Origin: Sphingobacterium sp.
GTDB taxonomy: Bacteria; Bacteroidota; Bacteroidia; Sphingobacteriales; Sphingobacteriaceae
Direction: 5' to 3'
Assembly (NCBI GenBank): GCA_029239355.1
Contig: JAQZAZ010000017.1
Coordinates: 1 to 57,719, forward strand
Length of the DNA: 57,719 nucleotides
A model generated the notes under the pieces. The model had not been told where the DNA came from. It made no database searches and saw nothing but the letters and a program-made list of their open reading frames with translations. The position numbers and the translations under genes are program-made. Positions 51,933 to 57,719 of this stretch are shown here, piece by piece; position 1 is the first letter of the stretch, and each line of letters starts with the position of its first letter.

Positions 51933-52454
51933 ATGATGACAGATCAAACGACACCCGAAGACTTTATCCACGATAAGGGGGATCACTATAGCCATATTAA
52001 AGGCTGGGGAATTGATTTCGACAATAAGAATGATCCTACCTATCCCATCAAGAAACGGAATAATGCAGAGCATCAGGGCTATTCATGGCCACGTCCGCCG
52101 CAACAGCAAGAAACCGTTGAAATACTGAAATCTGTAGAAAGGCCAAATCTGACTGCCGTATATGGGACATCCAATCCGCCAGCAGGTCTAAGCGGTGTCA
52201 TAAGGCGATATGCCTTTAAATATAGTGAATCGAGCTATGGCCGTTGGCTGCCGCTTATGCTTGCCGACCGTATCAATATGGTCGAAGGGATGATTGGTGA
52301 TATCGCCAAGGGACATACCCCCAATATTGCCAAAGAGCTCGGGCTGGGCGCAGAATGGAAGTACAATAAGCGATCCTTTCTAACAAAATCCATTGTTGCA
52401 GGTGTGGCTGTGAGTTTCATCGTCTATCGCCTATGCTGCAATAAGAAAAAATAA
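51933..52454 (+). CDS. Tail-anchored protein of unknown function
   Basis: A 173-residue protein. Residues 1-145 are soluble and contain HYSHIKGWGIDFDNKNDPTY and YSWPRPPQQQETVEILKSVERP; the end, LTKSIVAGVAVSFIVYRLCC plus NKKK, is a single membrane helix with a basic tail, so it is probably anchored to the inner membrane with its bulk in the cytoplasm. I do not know a function. Its tight link to the dehydrogenase gene suggests it works with that enzyme. A strong terminator follows. Confidence 0.65.
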   Translation: MMTDQTTPEDFIHDKGDHYSHIKGWGIDFDNKNDPTYPIKKRNNAEHQGYSWPRPPQQQETVEILKSVERPNLTAVYGTSNPPAGLSGVIRRYAFKYSESSYGRWLPLMLADRINMVEGMIGDIAKGHTPNIAKELGLGAEWKYNKRSFLTKSIVAGVAVSFIVYRLCCNKKK

Positions 52455-52518
52455 ATAAAGGCTAACAAGCTTAGCAATAAATATAATCCTTTTTTTAGCT
52501 ATTTGTTTTTAGGATTAT

Positions 52519-52548
52519 AAGGGAGGCACCGTATGTGGTGCCTCCCTT
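52519..52548. terminator. Terminator after the dehydrogenase operon
   Basis: A 12-bp stem around AAGGGAGGCACC and GGTGCCTCCCTT with a 6-base loop; the T-run is short. It separates the operon from the SDR-AraC pair. Confidence 0.75.
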
Positions 52549-52628
52549 CGTACAAATTCATGCTTTTTTGCAGTATACGACAACATTATTCGTCTGTGTT
52601 GCTTTTAATTGTGGATTAGCGCCCGTCA

Positions 52629-52661
52629 TTTTGGCTACAACCAAGCTCAATATGGCAACAA
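52629..52661 (+). promoter_or_regulatory. 21-bp-spaced direct repeat upstream of the SDR gene
   Basis: TTTTGGCTACAA (from 52629) and ATATGGCAACAA (from 52650) share the core TGGC-x-ACAA with a 21-base period. The G of the second repeat is 34 bases from the G of TTTG at 52688, exactly as upstream of the aldo/keto reductase gene (12383-12445). Probable AraC-family operator. Confidence 0.6.
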
Positions 52662-52712
52662 ATACCCTATGCCTTCTTTAGACTTTTGTGTTATGAATCA
52701 GACAATAACACT

Positions 52713-53516
52713 ATGAGAAAGACAATTTTCATTACAGGAGCTTCTTCCGGCTTGGGAAAAGCAACTGCCAAATTATTTCAACAAGCGGGTTGGGATGTTA
52801 TCGCAACAATGCGAAATCCCGAAAATGAAACCGAGCTTACCGAAATCAAAAATGTTACGCTATTAAAATTAGATGTAACCGATCCTGCACAGATCAAAGA
52901 AACTGTAGAAAAAGCAATCTCTTTGGCCAAAATTGATGTAGTTTTCAATAATGCTGGTTATGGATTGATGGGCGCGTTTGAAACCTTGAGCGACGAAAAA
53001 ATACTTCGCCAGATCAACACCAATTTGTTGGGGGTATTGCGCGTTACACAAGCATTTATTCCACATTTTAGAGAACAGAAAAGTGGTTTATTTATTTCGA
53101 CCACATCCATTGGTGGATTTATGGGATTCCCGTTAAATTCGATTTATCATGCGACAAAGTTCGCTTTGGAGGGCTGGAGTGAAAGTATGTCCTTTGAATT
53201 GAAAAAATTTGGAATTGCGATCAAAACAGTTGCTCCGGGCGGAATAGCGACAGATTTTGCGGGCCGTTCTTTGGATATGAGCCGAACTTCCGACTATCAG
53301 GACATTGAAGACAAACTGTTCGAACAAATGGGTCTGATGATGCAAAATGCATCCACGGCCGAGCAAATTGCCCAAGTGGTGTATGAAGCTGCAACGGACA
53401 ATAAAGATCAAATACGTTATCTGGCAGGCGAAGATGCACATGCGCTCTATGAAAGACGACTACAAATCGGCAAAGAAGCTTTCAGGCAAGAAATCGCAAA
53501 ACAATTTGAGGCATAA
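52713..53516 (+). CDS. Short-chain dehydrogenase/reductase
   Basis: A 267-residue SDR of the DltE/3-oxoacyl-reductase-like group, taken from ATG 52713 (an upstream TTG at 52686 adds residues not typical of the family). Cofactor loop ITGASSGLGKATAKLF, VFNNAGYGLMG, Ser in STTSIGGFMG and the active-site YHATKFALEGWSE. It is followed by the AraC-family gene after 64 bases with an intervening weak terminator. NADPH-dependent carbonyl reduction is likely; the substrate is unknown. Confidence 0.95.
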   Translation: MRKTIFITGASSGLGKATAKLFQQAGWDVIATMRNPENETELTEIKNVTLLKLDVTDPAQIKETVEKAISLAKIDVVFNNAGYGLMGAFETLSDEKILRQINTNLLGVLRVTQAFIPHFREQKSGLFISTTSIGGFMGFPLNSIYHATKFALEGWSESMSFELKKFGIAIKTVAPGGIATDFAGRSLDMSRTSDYQDIEDKLFEQMGLMMQNASTAEQIAQVVYEAATDNKDQIRYLAGEDAHALYERRLQIGKEAFRQEIAKQFEA

Positions 53517-53528
53517 TTTTTAAAAGAG

Positions 53529-53556
53529 CAACTGTCTCTCCGGGCAGTTGTTTTTT
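53529..53556 (+). terminator. Hairpin with T-run between SDR and AraC genes
   Basis: CAACTGTC pairs with GGCAGTTG (one G-T pair), followed by six T residues. It should reduce but need not abolish read-through into the AraC gene, which has its own -7 box just after it. Confidence 0.65.
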
Positions 53557-53557
53557 G

Positions 53558-53565
53558 TAAATTTG
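53558..53565 (+). promoter_or_regulatory. Probable -7 box of the AraC gene
   Basis: TAAATTTG matches the TAnnTTTG consensus and ends 15 bases before the AraC start codon, which would give a very short leader. Confidence 0.45.
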
Positions 53566-53580
53566 TAAAACAAAAACAGG

Positions 53581-54492
53581 ATGTATAATATCAATTCCAT
53601 ATCCGAATTTCATAGGCAATTGTCGTTGCCGGCTCCATTACATCCGCTCATAAGCGTCATCGATGTAACTGGAATAAAACCTGATGAAAGCAATATTTGG
53701 GAGCAGTTCTGCGTGAATTTCTATAGTATTTCGCTTAAGAAAGACGTTACCGCAAAAATGAAGTACGGACAGCAATATTACGATTTCGACAAAGGAACAA
53801 TGAACTTTATTGCGCCCAAACAAATTCAATCTTTAACGATTGCCGAAATCAGAAAAATGAACATCGAATGCGGAAAAGGTTACATGCTGATGTTTCACCC
53901 TGATTTTTTGTATACGCATCCACTGGCAAGCAAAATAAAAAATTATAATTTCTTTTCGTATGCGCTTAACGAAGCATTACATCTCTCCGAACGGGAAGAA
54001 AAAGACATTGTAGAAATTTTTCTTAAAATCGAAAGAGAATATCAACATATCGACAAACATACACAAGGTATTATTTTATCACAAATTGAAATGCTGTTGC
54101 AATATAGCAACCGTTTCTATGAGCGTCAATTCATCACACGAAAAGCGGTTAACAATGCGCTGCTAGCACAATTGGAAAAATTGCTCGATGATTATTTCGA
54201 CAGCGAAGAAACATTAAACCAGGGGCTTCCGACGGTAGAGTATTTAGCAGAAAGCCTAAATGTCTCCGCACGTTATTTAAGCGATTTACTACGGTCAGCG
54301 ACCGGTAAAAACACACAACAGCACATTCACGATAAGTTAATTGAGGAAGCCAAAGAAAAACTCACGGCGACAAGTCTTTCCGTGGCAGAAATTGCCTACA
54401 AACTGGGTTTTGAACATCCACAATCCTTCAACAAATTGTTCAAGAAGAAGACCAATGTTTCACCTTTAGCGTTCAGACAATTATTTAATTGA
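53581..54492 (+). CDS. AraC-family transcriptional regulator
   Basis: A 303-residue regulator with a cupin-like N-terminal half (YGQQYYDFDKGTMNFIAPKQ) and C-terminal AraC HTH (VAEIAYKLGFEHPQSFNKLF). It is a close paralogue of the regulator at 13492-14388 and occupies the same place after an oxidoreductase gene. Differences cluster in the N-terminal sensor half, so the two may answer different ligands through similar DNA sites. Confidence 0.95.
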   Translation: MYNINSISEFHRQLSLPAPLHPLISVIDVTGIKPDESNIWEQFCVNFYSISLKKDVTAKMKYGQQYYDFDKGTMNFIAPKQIQSLTIAEIRKMNIECGKGYMLMFHPDFLYTHPLASKIKNYNFFSYALNEALHLSEREEKDIVEIFLKIEREYQHIDKHTQGIILSQIEMLLQYSNRFYERQFITRKAVNNALLAQLEKLLDDYFDSEETLNQGLPTVEYLAESLNVSARYLSDLLRSATGKNTQQHIHDKLIEEAKEKLTATSLSVAEIAYKLGFEHPQSFNKLFKKKTNVSPLAFRQLFN

Positions 54493-54535
54493 CCTCTCCT
54501 CAGCAACTTAAATATATCCTTCAGCGTTATAAAAT

Positions 54536-54570
54536 AATCATCTCCACATCAACCGTTTGTGGAGATGATT
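54536..54570. terminator. Terminator between convergent AraC and phospholipase genes
   Basis: A perfect 13-bp stem (AATCATCTCCACA with its complement) and a 9-base loop between the two stop codons; probably bidirectional. Confidence 0.8.
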
Positions 54571-54577
54571 AGACAAC

Positions 54578-57097
54578 CTATGCGGTATAAAGACCGCCCA
54601 TTAAAGGGTCTGTCTTAGAGATCTTTCCGGTCTCCACATGGCCGGCAAAACGCTCAGACCAAGTCGGATATCCTTCCGCCTCCAGCTGCAGATCATACCA
54701 GCCAAAACTTGATTGAAGATCGACCACAATCGACTTTTCTTCGCCCGGAGCTAGGGTCACCTTCCGTAACTGTTGCTGATACCCCAGGTCTTTGACCCGT
54801 ATTTTTTTGGCGACAGCACTATGGTTATTCAATTGAACAACTAGACTCCCTGTTAATTGATCCTTATTTTTCGCTTGTTCATATACACACTTGACTGAGA
54901 CCTCCGGATGCGTGTCGCTACCACGAAATTCCCTATAGAACCCATTGGGAGCATATCCTTTTAGATGATAATGGCCATCCTTAAACGAGCTCAAATGCCA
55001 GTTATCACTTAGGGAGTCCCCGGCAGAAACCGCATATTCCCAAGTGCGTAATGTCTCTTGATCATAAGGCGCGGCGGCATAAACCAAAAATGGTGAACCA
55101 TTGGATTTGGCTTTGTGGACTTTATTTCCGGCTGTAAAGGTAAGTTGGTATTCTTTACTCTTTACATCGTAATAGCCATCTAAATACAATTCATACGGTA
55201 TCGGACATGAAGGTTTGATCCCTTTTTCCTGCTCCGGAAAAAGGGAAAATTGTTGAGGTGCGGTATTCACCTGAGCGATTTCAGCTACATGCAGGGGACG
55301 ATAATTTTTAGGAATATCTTTAAATTGGGATTTATGGACATCCACCATAAAAGCATCCTTTTCGAGTGCCTTAACTGTCTCGGATTGATCCGGCTGAAAA
55401 GGTCTAAAGATGGATGTAAGGTCGCCACAGATACTACGGCGCCATTGGGTGATATTTTCTTCTCGAATGCTTTTTCCAAATTTCTTCGCTAAAAAGTTCT
55501 CCAAAAAACGAATGGATGACGTATGGTCAAACAATTCTGAATTCACAAATCCGCCCCTAGTCCACGGAGATGCTATAACCAGTGGGACACGATAACCTAG
55601 CCCAATGGAACTCTCCCGGATACGGTCTTCCATGGCAGATGGGTTGGTCTGCTGATCTTTAGTTACCCATTCCATCTTTCCGTCGATATTGGAAGATACT
55701 TTACCAGCCCCTTCTCTATAAGGGGTGGGCGCCGCAAAGGGTGGCACATGGTCAAAAAATCCATCGTTCTCATCATAAGTAAGAATGAAAATCGTCTTTT
55801 TCCATACCTCCGGATTTTTGAGCAAGATCTCCATAACTTCATTGACATACCAAGAGCCAAACCAAGGTCTTCCGGGATGATCCGAAAAATTTGCAGGCGT
55901 CATCAACCAGGAGACCGTGGGCAGTTTGTTATTTTCAACATCCTGACGGAACTGATGGAGCACATCCCCTTTTGGCACTTGCAGTTGCCGGTCTATGTCT
56001 CCATCCTGATAAGCTATCGTCGTTAAAGCATGATAATCTGCGTCGTTATGATTAGTCGTAAAGGCTCTGTCATTGAGTGACTTTTCATGACGTGAGAGTT
56101 TATCATAGTTTTCTTTTGTGTAAATACCGATACTTTCGTCAATCATGCGCATCACCTTTTGTGCTGCCACCAATCTTTGCTTGTCGGATTGACTTACAGG
56201 ATCTGGCCCGATACGATCAATCTCCTGTTGTACTGCTTTTTTTCGCTGCTGGAGATTAGCCACATTTCCGGGATGCAACCGCACATTGTATGCTTTGAAG
56301 TATTCCATCACATTGGTGCCAAAATTGCCAAGCCAATTGCTTTCTTCGCCACTGATGGCCGATCCTATAGTGAGCTCATTTTGATAAATGCGCCAGCGTA
56401 TACCGTGTTCTTCCAACCGTTCCGGAAATGTCTTCCAGTCGAGCGTAGGCTTGTTGTAATCGCTGATATTCCAGAGATGTGCTTTCGCCATGGGATTATT
56501 TTGCTCGCGCACAGTGCCTGTCATCCAATACCATCTATTGGGATGTGTGCCGGTAATACTCGAACAAAAATGCTGATCACAGACCGTAAATGCATCGGCC
56601 AAAGAATAGTAAAACGGGAAATCTGAACGGTCACAATAACCCAGCGTCAGGGGTACATCTGCATATGCTTTGTTGTAGGGCTTTTTGACATTCAGCCAGC
56701 GGTCATATTTCCCGCCATTTCGAGCATCGGTCTGATCAGCCCAGCCATGTGGGGTGGACCCCATCCACGGTGCCTTTGAGTCCTTTACATTGAGCCGAAA
56801 AGGTATAAAGGTCTTCCCTTCTGCGTTAGACTGAGCCCATACGCTATTTCCATTGGGCTGTATGATCGTACGGGGATCGTTAAAACCACGTACTCCTTTC
56901 AAACAGCCGTATAGATGATCAAATGAACGATTTTCCTGCATCAGGAAAACGATATGTTCGGCATCATAGTATGTACTGCCCGATGCGGGATTGATTGCCA
57001 ATGCTTTTTGGATTGTCGATGGCAGCAGACCTACCAAAGCGGCACTCCCCGAAAGGAGCGCCGACTTTTTAATAAAATCTCTTCTTGAACTATTCAT
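54578..57097 (-). CDS. Phosphocholine-type phospholipase C, Tat-exported
   Basis: An 839-residue secreted phospholipase C of the phosphoesterase (AcpA/PlcH) family. The N-terminus has a twin-arginine signal (SRRDFIKKSALL, Arg5-Arg6) ending near ALA. The active-site region includes FLMQENRSFDHLYG (residues 52-64), ITGTHPNRWYWMTG and FILTYDENDGFFDHVPPF. The C-terminal part (about 600-839) contains two tandem DUF756-like domains, as in PlcH-type enzymes. It hydrolyses phospholipids with a choline or similar head group, giving phosphate or head groups as nutrients. It stands alone, with a spacer upstream. Confidence 0.96.
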   Translation of the reverse strand: MNSSRRDFIKKSALLSGSAALVGLLPSTIQKALAINPASGSTYYDAEHIVFLMQENRSFDHLYGCLKGVRGFNDPRTIIQPNGNSVWAQSNAEGKTFIPFRLNVKDSKAPWMGSTPHGWADQTDARNGGKYDRWLNVKKPYNKAYADVPLTLGYCDRSDFPFYYSLADAFTVCDQHFCSSITGTHPNRWYWMTGTVREQNNPMAKAHLWNISDYNKPTLDWKTFPERLEEHGIRWRIYQNELTIGSAISGEESNWLGNFGTNVMEYFKAYNVRLHPGNVANLQQRKKAVQQEIDRIGPDPVSQSDKQRLVAAQKVMRMIDESIGIYTKENYDKLSRHEKSLNDRAFTTNHNDADYHALTTIAYQDGDIDRQLQVPKGDVLHQFRQDVENNKLPTVSWLMTPANFSDHPGRPWFGSWYVNEVMEILLKNPEVWKKTIFILTYDENDGFFDHVPPFAAPTPYREGAGKVSSNIDGKMEWVTKDQQTNPSAMEDRIRESSIGLGYRVPLVIASPWTRGGFVNSELFDHTSSIRFLENFLAKKFGKSIREENITQWRRSICGDLTSIFRPFQPDQSETVKALEKDAFMVDVHKSQFKDIPKNYRPLHVAEIAQVNTAPQQFSLFPEQEKGIKPSCPIPYELYLDGYYDVKSKEYQLTFTAGNKVHKAKSNGSPFLVYAAAPYDQETLRTWEYAVSAGDSLSDNWHLSSFKDGHYHLKGYAPNGFYREFRGSDTHPEVSVKCVYEQAKNKDQLTGSLVVQLNNHSAVAKKIRVKDLGYQQQLRKVTLAPGEEKSIVVDLQSSFGWYDLQLEAEGYPTWSERFAGHVETGKISKTDPLMGGLYTA

Positions 57098-57388
57098 ATT
57101 CTGGTATTGCTTAAAAACTATAGGCCAATGTGCTGTTGCTTTGGTAGGTTTTTTTCATGTTTGACTTGTTTGTGATTTCTACTCGTGCACAAGTATAAAA
57201 CAAGTGTTTAAACGGATTATTAATTTAGATAAACCATTGCGTTAAAAAAAAACAGCGTAAAACAGATTAGTGTATTAAAATTTAACAATCAATACTATTA
57301 TTGGTTCTTTCAATAATGCCTTCAGCGTCTTTAATCGCAGCTTTTCTATTTGGTTATGTGGCGTCTTCAAATAGTAGTTAATTCTATT
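57098..57388. other. Upstream region of the phospholipase gene
   Basis: AT-rich, no gene seen. TATACTTG on the minus strand near 57188 is a one-mismatch -7 box that could serve the phospholipase gene. Confidence 0.4.
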
Positions 57389-57419
57389 TTGGGCCAAGTG
57401 TAATTATAGCTTGGCCCAA
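57389..57419 (-). terminator. Hairpin after the small minus-strand ORFs
   Basis: A 10-bp GC-rich stem (TTGGGCCAAG with CTTGGCCCAA, 11-base loop) 11 bases after the stop of the ORF at 57431, consistent with a transcription end for the small ORFs. Confidence 0.55.
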
Positions 57420-57430
57420 GGCATAGAAAG

Positions 57431-57550
57431 CTAATTGCGCGTTGGATATGTTGGCGCCGGATAATCCCTGTCGACATGCATGTCATTGATCAAAATCTCG
57501 TTGAACAGGTATCGCATTCGCTTATCAATTTCATATTTAAAGGATATCAT
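57431..57550 (-). CDS. Small protein, unknown (39 aa)
   Basis: From ATG 57550 the frame encodes 39 residues (MISFKYEIDKRMRYLFNEIL, then a tail ending PAPTYPTRN). Its start overlaps the stop of the upstream small ORF in ATGA, the usual sign of translational coupling, and a hairpin follows the stop. Codon use looks like the real genes here. No family recognised. Confidence 0.45.
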   Translation of the reverse strand: MISFKYEIDKRMRYLFNEILINDMHVDRDYPAPTYPTRN

Positions 57551-57678
57551 TTACGATTCGTAAAGTACTTATCCATATTTGCAGCGTCAGGATCGAGGAC
57601 TTCGAAATAGCGAGGGTGGCGTCTGGCTCTTTGTATATGACGACCGAGAATTATGTATTCCGATGCTGCTGGGCCCAT
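57547..57678 (-). CDS. Small protein, unknown (43 aa)
   Basis: From ATG 57678 the frame encodes 43 residues (MGPAASEYIILGRHIQRARR, then HPRYFEVLDPDAANMDKYFT and NRK). It overlaps the next ORF by four bases (ATGA). Upstream, a third frame running off the window edge ends within it. Basic N-terminal half, mixed C-terminal half; function unknown. Confidence 0.4.
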   Translation of the reverse strand: MGPAASEYIILGRHIQRARRHPRYFEVLDPDAANMDKYFTNRK

Positions 57679-57719
57679 TTTTTCGGTTTAGATCCAAAGT
57701 GGCTCTCAAATAATCTTCC
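57651..57719 (-). CDS. C-terminal end of an unidentified gene, partial
   Basis: The last 22 codons of a frame entering from the right edge (RLFESHFGSKPKKWAQQHRN, then a stop at 57651-57653). It overlaps the 43-residue ORF. Too short to identify. Confidence 0.25.
   Translation of the reverse strand, partial: GRLFESHFGSKPKKWAQQHRNT

Noticed and set aside
52686..52712. Upstream TTG start for the SDR gene
   Set aside because: It would add nine residues not typical for the family and overlaps the likely -7 box; ATG 52713 is preferred.
1..57719. CRISPR arrays, tRNA or rRNA genes, intact insertion sequences
   Set aside because: Read through for repeats with regular spacers, cloverleaf-like segments and transposase motifs; none was found by eye.

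Overview
The window is chromosomal DNA from a member of the Bacteroidota, most likely a Sphingobacterium-like soil or commensal species. The basis is three SusC-type receptors or parts of them, a SusD lipoprotein, a hybrid two-component sensor (HTCS) of the polysaccharide-utilisation type, Bacteroidota-style -7 promoter boxes (TAnnTTTG), start codons mostly lacking a Shine-Dalgarno sequence, and moderate GC with AT-rich spacers. The assignment is from gene content only. I saw no rRNA, tRNA, CRISPR array or intact insertion sequence.

Left part (1-10.4 kb): a minus-strand polysaccharide locus reads HTCS sensor, GH31 alpha-xylosidase-like enzyme with a PA14 insert, then a SusC receptor that runs off the left edge. 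The GH31 promoter carries a 22-bp-spaced direct repeat that is a good candidate HTCS site. Next come an omptin-like outer-membrane barrel and an astacin-type zinc protease lipoprotein. From 10.7 to 16 kb the plus strand carries a Crp/Fnr regulator, a small DUF4406-like protein, two fused gene relics (TonB receptor tail and response-regulator tail), an aldo/keto reductase plus AraC pair, a small membrane protein and a cyclase-family hydrolase whose N-terminus appears frameshifted.

Middle (16-36 kb): two tandem TonB-dependent receptors sit behind an FAD/NAD(P)-binding protein. They are followed by a front-end-type fatty acid desaturase, a cold-shock protein, a conserved membrane protein, a degraded gene, a large GAF-like protein of unknown function and a TetR regulator. 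A second minus-strand operon (SusC, SusD, sulfatase) points to uptake of a sulfated glycan. Upstream of it lies the relic of another susC leader and start codon.

Right part (36-57.7 kb): a TetR gene and a four-gene oxidoreductase operon (old yellow enzyme, two SDRs, one MDR) share a perfect palindromic operator. An HxlR/SnoaL-like divergent pair follows, then assorted small genes, a solitary tyrosine recombinase and an L,D-transpeptidase. A stress-flavoured plus-strand run holds a DUF5856-like protein, a DUF4142 protein, an Fpg/Nei-like glycosylase, a zinc alcohol/formaldehyde dehydrogenase and a tail-anchored protein. A second oxidoreductase (SDR) plus AraC pair is paralogous to the one at 12.5-14.4 kb. 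A Tat-exported phosphocholine-type phospholipase C and two overlapping tiny ORFs close the window.

No obvious defence, secretion or biosynthetic system stands out. The most informative observations are regulatory: the identical promoter geometry of the two oxidoreductase/AraC modules, the shared TetR operators, the HTCS direct repeat and the susC leader relic. Several decayed genes and small ORFs are also noted.
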